Assembly: GCA_026315105.1 (NCBI GenBank) | Contig: CM048751.1 | Location: 332,970,649-333,034,648, forward strand | DNA length: 64,000 bases | From: Locusta migratoria | Taxonomy: Eukaryota; Arthropoda; Insecta; Orthoptera; Acrididae | Reading direction: 5' to 3' | In this document: positions 1-9,039 of the stretch, one piece after another | Position numbering within the stretch: the stretch's first letter is position 1 | Layout of the letters: the number at the start of each line of letters is the position of its first letter | Made by a program: the position numbers and the translations under genes | Notes under the pieces: generated by a model | What the model was told of the DNA's origin: nothing | Seen by the model: the letters and a program-made list of their open reading frames with translations, nothing else | Databases searched by the model: none

Positions 1-957
1 GATCCCACACCGGTGAGCAGTATTCAAGCTGTGGGCAAACAAGTGTACTGTAACCTACTTCCTTTGTTTTCGGACTGCATTTCCTTAGAATTCTCCCAAT
101 GAATCTAAGCCTGGCATCTGCTTTACCGATAATTGATTTTATATGGACATTCTATTTTAAAATCCCTCCTAATAACTACTCCCAGATAATTTATGGAATT
201 AACTGCTTCCAGTTGCTGACCTGCTATAGTGTAGCTAAATGATAAAGGATCTTTCTTTCTGTGTATTCGCAGCACATTACACTTGTCTACATTGAGATTT
301 AATTGCCATTCCCTGCACTATGTGTCAATTCGACTCAGTGAACTTCCGATGTTATCCGCAAGGTCATTTATATATATCATGAACAGCAATGGACCCATGA
401 CTCCCCTGTGGCACACCTGACATAACTCCTACTTCAGAAGACTTCTCTCCAATGAGAATTCCTCAATCCAATCACACAATTGGTCTGATAGACCATATGC
501 TCTTACTTTTTTCATTAAACGCTTGTGGGGAACTGTATCAAACACCTTGCGGAAGTCAAGAAACACAGCATCTACCTGGGAACCCGTGTCTATGGCACTC
601 TGAGTCTCGTGGACGAATAGCACGAGCTGGGTTTCACACAAACACCTTTTTCGAAACCCATGCTGATTCCTACAGAGCAGATTCCTAGTCTCGAGAAATG
701 TCATTATATTCGAACATACATGTTCCAAAATTCTACAACTGACCGATGTTAGAGATATAGGCCTATAGTTCTGCACATCTGTTTGAGGACCCTTCTGGAA
801 AACGGGGATGACCTGCACCATTTTCCAATCTTTCGGAATGCTACGCTCTTCTAGAGACCTACGATACACCACTGCGAGAAGGGGGGCCAGTTCCTTCAAG
901 TACTCTGTGTAAAAACGAACTGGTATCCCATCGGGTTCTGCGGCCTTTCCTCTTTTG
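1..957 (-). mobile_element. Truncated non-LTR retrotransposon (CR1/Jockey-type LINE), copy 1
   Basis: The sequence is closely similar to the LINE at 35240-37205 in the same orientation; base 1 corresponds to about 35648, so the 3' end of the element lies outside the window. Compared with that copy it has lost about 85 bases near 339 and about 27 bases near 452. The 5' side stops abruptly near 957, where similarity ends, as expected of a 5'-truncated LINE. The superfamily is assigned from the reverse-transcriptase style only. Confidence 0.85.
429..899 (-). pseudogene. Reverse transcriptase fragment of LINE copy 1
   Basis: The minus-strand translation carries the fingers/palm part of a non-LTR reverse transcriptase: DWKMVQVIPVF, then NYRPISLTSVSCRILEHV, NQHGFRKRCLCETQL and VFLDFRKVFDTVPHKRL, the last being the motif A region with the first catalytic Asp. 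The catalytic YADD-type motif is not in this fragment. Small deletions break the frame at both ends, so it cannot encode an active enzyme. In the family this protein copies the element's RNA at the nicked target. This copy is a dead remnant. Confidence 0.85.
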
Positions 958-1547
958 AGGGATTTGCACAGTCAAAACTAGATATCCTTTCAACAGGAAC
1001 AGAAAAAAATCTACTTATCAGGAATTGGGGTGTTAGATAGTTTGTGAATGGAATTGTGACAGACTAAAACAGTGGGTGGACCAGGACTTAAACCCATATC
1101 CTAGACTCTCATGGTTAATGGTTTTAGCAAATTTTCAAGCATTTTCATAGCTTTAATTCTGTCAGTACTTCTGTCCTACTTAATAACTGGCATAAAGGCC
1201 CTCTAATCTTCAAGTCATATCAGAGTTTGCACTCAAAACACTATCTTCTCCAGAATCAATATTAAGTCTGTTCGATACCAATCTGCTTTCTTGAATCTTG
1301 CAAGTACCTACCCAACTCCTTTTCAGTTATTCATATGGATAGTGCTGGTGACTAAATGGGTGAGGATGAGTGCAGGAAACTTTCCCATTTTTCACTGCTC
1401 TAATTTCTGTTGACAAAGTTAAAGTCTGCCACATTACAAATATATCTACCCATTCGCATTATTTCATTAACTCTCTACAATGCTTACCAGGTTGTTTATC
1501 TGTCACAAGTTTCACAGAAGCTTAAGTAAGGAAACCAGAATGTCAAC
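958..1547. other. Unassigned AT-rich sequence
   Basis: No coding region, RNA gene or recognised repeat is seen here. It lies between a LINE truncation point and a TA microsatellite. Confidence 0.5.
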
Positions 1548-1548
1548 T

Positions 1549-1583
<35 letters not shown>
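1548..1583. repeat. (TA)n microsatellite
   Basis: Perfect alternating TA run directly beside a PLE terminal fragment. TA runs flank most PLE-type termini in this window (also 2121-2169, 39813-39832, 40446-40475, 40977-41019), which suggests target preference or end-associated expansion. Confidence 0.95.
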
Positions 1584-1588
<5 letters not shown>

Positions 1589-1708
1589 GATGAAGAACAC
1601 TTACCAGGCGAAGGGGCACAGGCAGCAATAGCAACAAATAAACACACAGACACACACACACTCAAAAATGCTGACGAAAAATTCCTAGCAGGAAAAATAA
1701 AATATAAA
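1584..1708 (-). mobile_element. Terminal fragment of a PLE-1 type Penelope-like element
   Basis: Matches the left end of the element at 2168-6165: the ACTTACCAGGCGAAGGGGCA block, then the AACAAATAAACACACAGACA block and CA repeats. It is cut off before the hammerhead-like core. Confidence 0.7.
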
Positions 1709-1807
1709 AAATAGACGAAGATTACTCACCAGGCGAAGGAGCACAGGTGTGACAGCATCACAAATAAATAAATGAATACACACACACACACACACACAAT
1801 CGCAAGC

Positions 1808-1832
1808 TTTCGCAACCCAGTTGCGTCTTCAG
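1808..1832 (-). ncRNA. Hammerhead-like core, left arm of foldback
   Basis: Read on the minus strand: CTGAAGA, one extra base, stem II GCAAC/GTTGC with a three-base loop, then GAAA. It is the mirror of 2000-2024. No clear stem III or cleavage triplet is visible, so self-cleavage is not implied. Confidence 0.5.
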
Positions 1833-1999
1833 GCAGTAGGGAAGGAGAGGGAAAAGGAAATGATGAGGGTTTTAAGGAAGGGGGTAAGGAGCCATTCCAA
1901 TCCCGGGAGAGGAGCCATTCCAATCCCGGGAGAGGAATGGCTCCTTACCCCCTTCCTTAAAACCCTCATCATTTCCTTTTCCCTCTCCTTCCCTACTGC

Positions 2000-2024
2000 C
2001 TGAAGACGCAACTGGGTTGCGAAA
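2000..2024 (+). ncRNA. Hammerhead-like core, right arm of foldback
   Basis: CTGAAGA (2000-2006), extra C, stem II GCAAC (2008-2012) pairing with GTTGC (2016-2020), GAAA (2021-2024). Stem II differs from the PLE-1 copy yet still pairs. A GTGAGT donor-like motif follows at 2101. Confidence 0.5.
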
Positions 2025-2116
2025 GCTTGCGATTGTGTGTGTGTGTGTGTGTATTCATTTATTTATTTGTGATGCTGTCACACCTGTGCTCCTTCGCCTG
2101 GTGAGTAATCTTCGTC

Positions 2117-2120
<4 letters not shown>

Positions 2121-2169
<49 letters not shown>
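2121..2169. repeat. (TA)n microsatellite
   Basis: Perfect TA run separating the foldback from the PLE at 2168. Confidence 0.95.
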
Positions 2170-2170
<1 letters not shown>

Positions 2171-2240
2171 GTAAAAAATAGATTAAGTACACTTACCAGG
2201 CGAAGGGGCACAGGCAGTAATAGCAACAAATAAACACACA

Positions 2241-2288
<48 letters not shown>

Positions 2289-2294
2289 GCTAGC

Positions 2295-2319
2295 TTTCGC
2301 AGCCTAGCTGCTTCATCAG
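2295..2319 (-). ncRNA. Hammerhead-like core, left terminus of PLE-1
   Basis: Minus-strand CTGATGA, one base, stem II GCAGC/GCTGC, GAAA. Mirror of 6009-6033. Confidence 0.55.
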
Positions 2320-2606
2320 GCAGAAGGGAAGGAGAGGGAAAAGGAAATGATGAGGGTTTTAAGGAAGGGGGTAAGGAGCCATTCCAATCCCGGGACAGGA
2401 AAGACTTACCTTGGGGGAAAAAATGGAAGGTAAATAAATGCACATACACCCACACATTTACACAGACACAAGTACACTTAGGCAGACATACTGTAGAACT
2501 GTAGAAAGCAAAGAAGTTAGAAGTCAGACAGAGATGCCACTTGAGGCAGAGGCTCTGTCCAGAGAACCAAGGCAAAGATGTTAAGATGGTGGGTGGGAAT
2601 TCGAAT

Positions 2607-3572
2607 TTAGCGGAGGTTAAGACCAGGTGGGCAACGGGAAGAGAGAATATGCTGAAGGGCTAGTTCCCATCTCCGGAGTTCTGAAGGATTGGTGTCAGTG
2701 GGAAGTATCCAGATAACCCGGACGGTGTAGCACTGTGCCAAGATGTGCTGGCCATGCACCAAGGCATGTTTAGCCACAGGGTGATCCTCGTTACCAACAA
2801 ACACTGTCTGCCTGTGTCCATTCATGCGAATGGACAGTTTGTTGCTGGTCATTCCCACATAGAACGCTTCACAGTGCAGGCATGTCAGTTGGTAGATCAC
2901 GTGGGTACTATCGCAAGTGGCTCTGCCTTTGATCGTGCACACCTTCCGGGTTACGGGACTGGAGTAAGTGGTGGTGGAAGGGTGCATAGGGCAGGTTTTA
3001 CAACGGGGGCGGTTACAAGGGTAGGAGCCAGAAGGTAGGGAAGGTGGTTTGGGGATTTCATAGGGGTGGACTAGGAGGTTACGGAGGTTAGGTGGGCGGC
3101 GGAAAGACACTCTCGGTGGAGTAGGAAGGATGTCATGAAGGATGGATTCATTTCGGGGCAGGATTTTAGGAAGTCGTATCCTTGTTGGAGAGCCACATTC
3201 AGAGTCCGCTCCAGTCCCGGAAAGTATCCGGTGACAAGAGGGGCACTTCTGGGGTTTTGTGGAAGGTTCTTAAATTGGGGAGATGAGGAAGTGGCTCTGG
3301 CAATTTGCTTCTGTACCAGACCAGGAGGATAGCTGCGGGATGTGAAGGCTGTTATCAGGTTATTGGTGTATTGGTTCAGGGATTCAGGACTGGAGCAGAC
3401 TCGTTTGCCACGAAGACCTAAGCTGTAGGGAAGGGAACGTTTGATGTGGAAAGGATGGCAGCTGTCATAATGCAGGTACTGTTGTTTATTGGTAGGTTTG
3501 ATGTGGACGGATGTGTGTAGTTGGCCGTTGGATAGATGGAGGTCGACATCGAGGAAAGTGGCATGGGATTCA
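2607..3572 (-). pseudogene. Inverted partial PLE-1 ORF: GIY-YIG endonuclease end
   Basis: Minus-strand copy of the C-terminal part of the 3511-5721 protein. The stretch 2607-3110 is open and nearly identical to the forward copy, including the Cys cluster CNRPRCKTCPMH and the GIY-YIG segment VIYQLTCLHC...FYVGMT. Upstream, near 3135-3150, one base is missing relative to the forward copy, which shifts the frame. The reverse-transcriptase catalytic region is absent because the copy stops at 3572. It is therefore a by-product of the inverted arrangement rather than a separate gene. Confidence 0.85.
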
Positions 3573-5721
3573 CAGGGGATTCACAGCCCTTGTGAAAGAT
3601 TCACTATCCTATACTCGCAGTCTTTGCTGGAGATATCACTTTGCCACGAAGAAAAATAATCCTCTTCCTAATGATCCAGCTCCCCAAGACATCATTCAAA
3701 TCGAACCCTGCCTAGAACAGTTCCGTCCTCCGTCACAGCGAGACCCACCTGCTCTTCCTCAAAATCACCCTCTTCAAACCTTCCAGGAATTCCTTACTTC
3801 CAACCTTGCCTCCCAGTCCTTCCTGAGAAACCTTAATCCTACTCCCAACATTACCGCAGCTGAATCCCGAGCTATCCATGATCTGAAGGCTGACCATTCC
3901 ATCGTCATTCTCCCTGCCGACAAGGGCTCCACGACAGTGGTACTTGATCGGCGGGAGTATGTGGCAGAGGGAGTGCGTCAGCTTTCAGATAATACCACAT
4001 ATAAAGTTTTTCAAGGCGATCCCATTCCTGATGTCCAGGCAGAGCTTCAAGGAATCCTCAAAACCTTAGGCCCCCTACAAAACCTTTCACCTGACTCCAT
4101 TAACCTCATGACTCCACCGACACCCCGCACCCCCACCTTCTACCTACTTCCGAAGATTCACAAACCCAATCATCCCGGCCGCCCCATTGTGGCCGGTTAC
4201 CAAGCCCCAACAGAACGAATCTCTGCCTACATAGACCAACACCTTCAACCCATCATGTGCAGTCTCCCATCCTTCATCAAAGACACCAACCACTTCCTTT
4301 ATCGCCTGAAATCCCTACCCAGCCTGTTACCTCCTGAAACCATCCTTGTAACCATCGATGCCACTTCCTTATACACTAATATCCCACATGCCCAGGGCCT
4401 CGCTGCGATGGAATATTTCCTTTCACGCCGACCACCCACTTCCTTACCTAAAACCTCTTTCCTTAATACCCTAGCCAGCTTCATCCTAACCCACAACTTC
4501 TTCACTTTTGAGGGCCGGACATACCAACAACTAAAGGGAACAGCCATGGGGACCAGGATGGCCCCCTCGTACGCGAACTTATTTATGGGACGCTTAGAGG
4601 AAGCCTTCCTGGACACCCAAGCCTGTCAACCCAAAGTTTGGTATAGATTCATTGACGACATCTTCATGATCTGGACTCACAGTGAAGAAGAACTCCAGAA
4701 TTTCCTCTCCAACCTCAACTCCTTTGGTCCCATCAAATTCACCTGGTCCTATTCCAAATCCCATGCCACTTTCCTCGATGTCGACCTCCATCTATCCAAC
4801 GGCCAACTACACACATCCGTCCACATCAAACCTACCAATAAACAACAGTACCTGCATTATGACAGCTGCCATCCTTTCCACATCAAACGTTCCCTTCCCT
4901 ACAGCTTAGGTCTTCGTGGCAAACGAGTCTGCTCCAGTCCTGAATCCCTGAACCAATACACCAATAACCTGATAACAGCCTTCACATCCCGCAGCTATCC
5001 TCCTGGTCTGGTACAGAAGCAAATTGCCAGAGCCACTTCCTCATCTCCCCAATTTAAGAACCTTCCACAAAACCCCAGAAGTGCCCCTCTTGTCACCGGA
5101 TACTTTCCGGGACTGGAGCGGACTCTGAATGTGGCTCTCCAACAAGGATACGACTTCCTAAAATCCTGCCCCGAAATGAGATCCATCCTTCATGACATCC
5201 TTCCTACTCCACCGAGAGTGTCTTTCCGCCGCCCACCTAACCTCCGTAACCTCCTAGTCCACCCCTATGAAATCCCCAAACCACCTTCCCTACCTTCTGG
5301 CTCCTACCCTTGTAACCGCCCCCGTTGTAAAACCTGCCCTATGCACCCTTCCACCACCACTTACTCCAGTCCCGTAACCCGGAAGGTGTGCACGATCAAA
5401 GGCAGAGCCACTTGCGATAGTACCCACGTGATCTACCAACTGACATGCCTGCACTGTGAAGCGTTCTATGTGGGAATGACCAGCAACAAACTGTCCATTC
5501 GCATGAATGGACACAGGCAGACAGTGTTTGTTGGTAACGAGGATCACCCTGTGGCTAAACATGCCTTGGTGCATGGCCAGAACATCTTGGCACAGTGCTA
5601 CACCGTCCGGGTTATCTGGATACTTCCCACTGACACCAATCCTTCAGAACTCCGGAGATGGGAACTAGCCCTTCAGCATATTCTCTCTTCCCGTTGCCCA
5701 CCTGGTCTTAACCTCCGCTAA
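3511..5721 (+). CDS. Penelope-like reverse transcriptase with GIY-YIG endonuclease
   Basis: An open frame of 736 codons. The first ~22 residues come from the inverted junction sequence, so the true N-terminus is lost and the ATG at 3511 is probably not native. RT features: IVILPADKGSTTVVLDR (~residues 131-147), YLLPKIHKPNHPGRPIVAGY, the motif A segment TIDATSLYTNIP (Asp near 283), TAMGTRMAPSYANLFMG, and the catalytic FIDDIF (Asp-Asp at 382-383). The C-terminal part has a Cys cluster near 601-610 and a GIY-YIG domain near 640-675 (VIYQLTC, FYVGMT, then an Arg and His). In the family the RT copies the element RNA and the endonuclease opens the target. Of all elements in the window this one looks closest to functional. 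The 5' truncation argues it is not autonomous. Confidence 0.9.
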   Translation: MCVVGRWIDGGRHRGKWHGIHRGFTALVKDSLSYTRSLCWRYHFATKKNNPLPNDPAPQDIIQIEPCLEQFRPPSQRDPPALPQNHPLQTFQEFLTSNLASQSFLRNLNPTPNITAAESRAIHDLKADHSIVILPADKGSTTVVLDRREYVAEGVRQLSDNTTYKVFQGDPIPDVQAELQGILKTLGPLQNLSPDSINLMTPPTPRTPTFYLLPKIHKPNHPGRPIVAGYQAPTERISAYIDQHLQPIMCSLPSFIKDTNHFLYRLKSLPSLLPPETILVTIDATSLYTNIPHAQGLAAMEYFLSRRPPTSLPKTSFLNTLASFILTHNFFTFEGRTYQQLKGTAMGTRMAPSYANLFMGRLEEAFLDTQACQPKVWYRFIDDIFMIWTHSEEELQNFLSNLNSFGPIKFTWSYSKSHATFLDVDLHLSNGQLHTSVHIKPTNKQQYLHYDSCHPFHIKRSLPYSLGLRGKRVCSSPESLNQYTNNLITAFTSRSYPPGLVQKQIARATSSSPQFKNLPQNPRSAPLVTGYFPGLERTLNVALQQGYDFLKSCPEMRSILHDILPTPPRVSFRRPPNLRNLLVHPYEIPKPPSLPSGSYPCNRPRCKTCPMHPSTTTYSSPVTRKVCTIKGRATCDSTHVIYQLTCLHCEAFYVGMTSNKLSIRMNGHRQTVFVGNEDHPVAKHALVHGQNILAQCYTVRVIWILPTDTNPSELRRWELALQHILSSRCPPGLNLR

Positions 5722-5918
5722 ATTCGAATTCCCACCCACCATCTTAACATCTTTGCCTTGGTTCTCTGGACAGAGCCTCTGCCTCAAGTGGCATCTCTGT
5801 CTGACTTCTAACTTCTTTGCTTTCTACAGTTCTACAGTATGTCTGCCTAAGTGTACTTGTGTCTGTGTAAATGTGTGGGTGTATGTGCATTTATTTACCT
5901 TCCATTTTTTCCCCCAAG

Positions 5919-5924
5919 GTAAGT
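5919..5924 (+). promoter_or_regulatory. Splice-donor-like site upstream of hammerhead core (PLE-1)
   Basis: CCAAGGTAAGTC is a near-consensus U1 donor, about 85 bases before the hammerhead-like core at 6009. The same motif is preserved on the minus strand at about 40700-40710. Confidence 0.35.
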
Positions 5925-6008
5925 CTTTCCTGTCCCGGGATTGGAATGGCTCCTTACCCCCTTCCTTAAAACCCTCATCATTTCCTTTTCCCTCTCCTTC
6001 CCTTCTGC

Positions 6009-6033
6009 CTGATGAAGCAGCTAGGCTGCGAAA
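6009..6033 (+). ncRNA. Hammerhead-like core, right terminus of PLE-1
   Basis: CTGATGA (6009-6015), extra A, stem II GCAGC (6017-6021) / GCTGC (6025-6029), loop TAG, GAAA (6030-6033), then the palindrome GCTAGC. The three invariant hammerhead boxes fit; stem III and the NUH cleavage triplet are not canonical. PLEs are known from the literature to carry hammerhead motifs. Confidence 0.6.
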
Positions 6034-6114
6034 GCTAGCATTTGTGTGTGTGTGTGTGTGTGTGTGTGTCTGTGTGTTTATTTGTTGCTATTACTGCCTG
6101 TGCCCCTTCGCCTG

Positions 6115-6160
6115 GTAAGTGTACTTAATCTATTTTTTACGTATATTTTTCCTTTTAGGA
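6115..6160 (+). promoter_or_regulatory. Putative mini-intron at PLE-1 3' end
   Basis: CCTGGTAAGT supplies a strong donor at 6115, and about 45 bases later TTTTTCCTTTTAGG supplies a pyrimidine-rich acceptor. Whether it is spliced is unknown. The donor is conserved in several related termini in the window. Confidence 0.3.
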
Positions 6161-6306
6161 ATTTTTCCTCTATAATATATATATAATAATGGAAAGTCCA
6201 GGTTGGAATAAATAATATAGTGAGGACAGTTACAACTCACCGCAAAGACGTGGCGACGAAATGCGACAGGCACATACAAAAGACACACACATACAACACA
6301 TTCAGC

Positions 6307-6328
6307 TATCGGCCATGGCCTTCCTCAG
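6307..6328 (-). ncRNA. Hammerhead-like core, left arm
   Basis: Minus-strand CTGAGGA, extra A, stem II GGCC/GGCC with two-base loop, then GATA instead of GAAA. One core position is changed. Confidence 0.4.
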
Positions 6329-6511
6329 AAATAGAGCACTCACGCAATCACACAGGCACACAACACAGTCATACAACCATCACCTCCGACTGCCACACTT
6401 CGAATCACGCTCTGCAGCGAATCGGCAGAGCGTGATTCGAAGTGTGGCAGTCGGAGGTGATGGTTGTATGACTGTGTTGTGTGCCTGTGTGATTGCGTGA
6501 GTGCTCTATTT

Positions 6512-6533
6512 CTGAGGAAGGCCATGGCCGATA
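6512..6533 (+). ncRNA. Hammerhead-like core, right arm
   Basis: CTGAGGA (6512-6518), extra A, GGCC/GGCC stem, GATA (6530-6533). Mirror of 6307-6328; the GATA change is shared by both arms. Confidence 0.4.
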
Positions 6534-6898
6534 GCTGAATGTGTTGTATGTGTGTGTCTTTTGTATGTGCCTGTCGCATTTCGTCGCCACGTCTTTGCGG
6601 TGAGTTGTAACTGTCCTCACTATATATATAAAACCTTGGTGACAGACTCACAATGTAAATTCAACATCAGTATCTAGTGACTATAGACCCATGTTACACT
6701 ACAAGTAATCAAATACATATCATAACTGACATGCTTACTGAACGCCCAGTTTGACTATGATAAGTAGACTATGTTAATAGCAATTAGTAGTTAGTGAAGT
6801 AAATAGACCAATCATAGAAAATCATATCTTGACTAGTTCCCTATTCCTGAAGTAGTTCTCAATCAATTAAAGATGAAGCATTGAATTAAAATATGTGA

Positions 6899-6970
6899 TG
6901 CGGCCAGGAATCGAACCCAGACCCCCATGCTCACTAGGCAGACATCTTAACCACTAGACCAATGCACCAC
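6899..6970 (-). other. tRNA-like sequence, left end of palindrome
   Basis: Read on minus: TGGTCTAGTGG fits an A box and GGTTCGATTCC a B box, with a T-arm and acceptor-like ends. It is degenerate in the anticodon arm and is a tRNA relic rather than a functional tRNA. Confidence 0.55.
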
Positions 6971-7203
6971 TAGTGATTAAGGTGCCTCGGAATAGTCGAA
7001 GTATGACTTCCCTCCATGTCACAAACTCTAATTCAGCTTCTGTGTTCCATGAAATATTGCCACAATTGCCAAGGCTCTCCATGCATCGTAATAGCATCTC
7101 GGCATGGAGAGCCTTGGCAATTGTGGCAATATGTCATGGAATTAGAGTTTATGACGGAAGGGAAATCATGTTTAGATTATTCTGAGGCCCTTAATCGTTA
7201 GTG

Positions 7204-7276
7204 ATGCAGTGGTCTAGTGGTTAAGATGTCTGCCAAGTGAGCATGGAGGTCCAGGTTCAATTCCTGGCTGCATCAC
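7204..7276 (+). other. tRNA-like sequence, right end of palindrome
   Basis: Acceptor-like GATGCAG (start near 7202) pairs with CTGCATC at the 3' end; the T arm CCAGG-loop-CCTGG is perfect; A box TGGTCTAGTGG and B box GGTTCAATTCC are present. The anticodon stem does not pair and U33 is missing, so no anticodon is assigned. Confidence 0.55.
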
Positions 7277-7476
7277 AAATTCAATGCTTCACCTTCAACT
7301 ATAATGTTTTTTTAATTTTCAAGACGTAAAACAGTTTAAGGGTTTGTAAATTTGTAATTATAATGATAGTTCACAATCAGTCTGTTTAATTTTGTAAGTA
7401 ACTTATGGATGACACTACTCGATTATGTCATATTTCATTGTAACTTGTATATAATTCATGATTGTAAAATTTTTAA

Positions 7477-7522
7477 CAGACTCTTCTGATGATGGATAAT
7501 ATCCAAAACTGGTAAAGTTCTG
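7477..7522 (+). ncRNA. Most complete hammerhead-like ribozyme in the window
   Basis: Stem I: CAGA (7477-7480) with TCTG (7519-7522) and CTT (7483-7485) with AAG (7515-7517), separated by a small internal loop. Core CTGATGA (7486-7492); stem II GGAT/ATCC (7494-7497 with 7501-7504, loop AAT); then AAAAC and a minimal stem III ending in the cleavage-type triplet GTA (7512-7514). The G of the GAAA box is A here (7505), a change expected to reduce or abolish activity. It is not inside an identified PLE; it lies just 3' of the tRNA-like palindrome. Confidence 0.55.
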
Positions 7523-7564
7523 AAAACAATAAACAGCTGTTAAATCACATCTAAGTAAAAATCT

Positions 7565-8420
7565 AAAGGTTTTATTTCTACAATTCTGCAAGTCACTGTT
7601 GGTTCATGGCAGAGTGTCAGTTCTACCACTACTACTTATTTTCTTTCCTGTTCCACTCAGAAACAGAACAAGGGTAAAAATAACTACCTATGCCTCTATA
7701 TGAATCCTAATTTCTTGTCTTTCTTTATGATCCTTGTATGAAATTACATTGGCCGCAGCAAATTTTTTTTTGCAGTTAGCTTCAAATGCTGATTCCCTAA
7801 AAACCATTGATTCCTTTCAGGAATTCCACTTTCTGAATTCCTGAAACTTCTCCATAAGACTTGCATGTTGATCCAAAACCATTGGAAACAAATCTTGCAG
7901 CTCACCTCTGAACTGTTTCTATGTATTCCTCCCATTCAACTTAGTAGGGATGCCAAATACTTCAGCATGACTCAATCATTGAGTACACTAGCATTTTATA
8001 CACTGTATTCTTAAGAGACAAATCACACTTTCGTAAAACTCTTCCAATAAACTGAAGTTGACCATTTCGTTCCCTACGACAATCTTTATAAGTATTTAAT
8101 CAACTTGATTGTGTCAAACAACACACTACTAATGCTGCATGAAAACCTAATGGAATTGTTTTTCCTACTTACTTGCATTAATTTACACTTTTCAATATTT
8201 AGAGCCAGCTACCATTCAACACACTAACTAGAAATTTCGTCCAACTCATCTTGTATCCTCCCACACTTAATTGCAACACCTTCCTGTACACTACAGCATC
8301 ACCAACCAAACAGCCACACATTCCTGTCCAACCTGCCTGCTAGATCATTTATGTATACAGACAGCAACAGTAGTCTTACCACACTCTTTTTAGCAGCACT
8401 GCTGACGATGTCTTCATCTC
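7565..8420 (-). mobile_element. Old LINE fragment, same superfamily as 1-957
   Basis: The 3' end (CTGCAAGTCACTGTTGGTTCATGG-type block at about 7585) matches the 3' end of the LINE at 19880. The interior near 8150-8350 matches 35930-36120 of copy 2 (ATTTACACTTTTCAATATTTAG against the TTACACTTGTCTACATTGAG block, and ATCATTTATGTATACAG). It has many substitutions and no open frame. It ends against the foldback at 8463. Confidence 0.6.
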
Positions 8421-8558
8421 TGATGAATACTTGCCATGAAAGACATATGATTGGAATTAATAATATTGTAAAAAGGACACTTTACAACTCACCACAAAGA
8501 CGTGGCGACGAGCTGCGACAGGCACATACAAAAGACCCACACATACAACACTTTCAGC

Positions 8559-8580
8559 TATTGGTCATGGCCTTCTTCAG
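8559..8580 (-). ncRNA. Hammerhead-like core, left arm
   Basis: Minus-strand CTGAAGA, extra A, GGCC/GACC stem, then AATA in place of GAAA. Decayed. Confidence 0.35.
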
Positions 8581-8734
8581 AAAATAAAACACTCATGCAA
8601 TCACACAGGCACACAACACAGTCATACAACCATCACCTTCGGCTGCGGCATGAAGACATCGAAGTGCAGCAGCTAAAGGTGATGGTTTTATGACTGTGTT
8701 GTGTGCCTGTGTGATTGCATGAGTGTTCTATTTT

Positions 8735-8756
8735 CTGAAGAAGGCCATGACCAATA
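8735..8756 (+). ncRNA. Hammerhead-like core, right arm
   Basis: CTGAAGA (8735-8741), extra A, GGCC with GACC (one mismatch), AATA (8753-8756). Confidence 0.35.
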
Positions 8757-9039
8757 GCTGAAAGTGTTGTATGTGTGGGTCTTTTGTATGTGCCTGTCGC
8801 AGCTCGTCGCCACGTCTTTGCGGTGAGTTGTAAACTTTCCTTAATACTATTCACAATATTGTGGTACCATTAGATATCATGTCCACACTGGCATTCATAA
8901 AGTGCACCAGTGCTCATAACACCAGAATTACTAGTTTCCATCTGCTACAGACCATCACTAAGAGAAAGTTTCTTTGTATAGTAACAAGCTGTTATGGTAA
9001 AGTCTTCAGCTGAAGTTAAGTAATAATATAATTAGTAAT

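Larger units (their letters stand above)
1709..2122. repeat. Perfect foldback (palindrome) derived from PLE termini
   Basis: Arms 1709-1899 and 1934-2122 are near-perfect inverted copies separated by about 34 bases that contain a short tandem duplication of the arm tip. Each arm holds a polypurine/polypyrimidine tract, a CA/TG run, one hammerhead-like core and a CTGGTGAGT donor-like motif at its outer end. Its termini resemble the neighbouring PLE but with a different stem sequence, so it is a related non-coding family. Confidence 0.85.
2168..6165 (+). mobile_element. Penelope-like element PLE-1 with inverted partial copy
   Basis: A plus-strand PLE body (about 3573-6165) is joined head-on to an inverted partial copy of its own 3' part (2168-3572). 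The two arms match over about 1.4 kb (2168-3572 against about 4770-6165). The junction near 3572 falls just after CTTTCCTCGATGTCGACC-type sequence also found at about 4763-4800. Tandem or inverted partial copies at the 5' side are a known structural habit of Penelope-like retroelements. The forward copy is truncated at its 5' end, but the RT and GIY-YIG endonuclease remain open. Confidence 0.9.
6217..6628. repeat. Foldback element with two convergent hammerhead-like cores
   Basis: Arms 6217-6413 and 6428-6628 are almost perfectly complementary around a short centre (6414-6427). Outer ends read GTGAGGACAGTTACAACTCACC and its complement. The arms contain CA-rich tracts, a hammerhead-like core and a GGTGAGT donor-like motif (6600-6605). 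It has no coding capacity. It is related in layout, but not closely in sequence, to the 1709-2122 foldback, and is a sister of 8463-8850. Confidence 0.85.
6897..7277. repeat. Palindromic element with tRNA-like sequences at both ends
   Basis: Arms 6897-7090 and 7103-7277 are inverted copies of each other; both outer ends are tRNA-like and point inwards from the element's ends. The centre carries GCATGGAGAGCCTTGGCAAT and its complement. No coding capacity. Such a structure would place pol III-type A and B boxes at each end, transcribing towards each other on the left arm's minus strand and outwards on the right. Confidence 0.8.
8463..8850. repeat. Foldback element, sister of 6217-6628
   Basis: Arms of about 190 bases around a centre near 8657. 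Shares the outer ACAACTCACCACAAAGACGT block, the CA-rich interior and the hammerhead-like core with 6217-6628. The GTGAGT donor-like motif is at 8823-8828. More diverged between arms than its sister, so older. Confidence 0.8.

Noticed and set aside
1548..1583. TA runs at PLE edges as precise target sites
   Set aside because: Repeat length makes a target duplication impossible to define by eye; kept only as an association.
2183..2575. Frames rich in Cys-Val repeats (also 5753-6118, 47632-47921)
   Set aside because: Products of TG/CA microsatellites in PLE termini or introns.
6340..6651. Overlapping His/Thr-rich frames on both strands
   Set aside because: They are translations of a CA-rich palindrome, so both strands give the same peptides; not genes.
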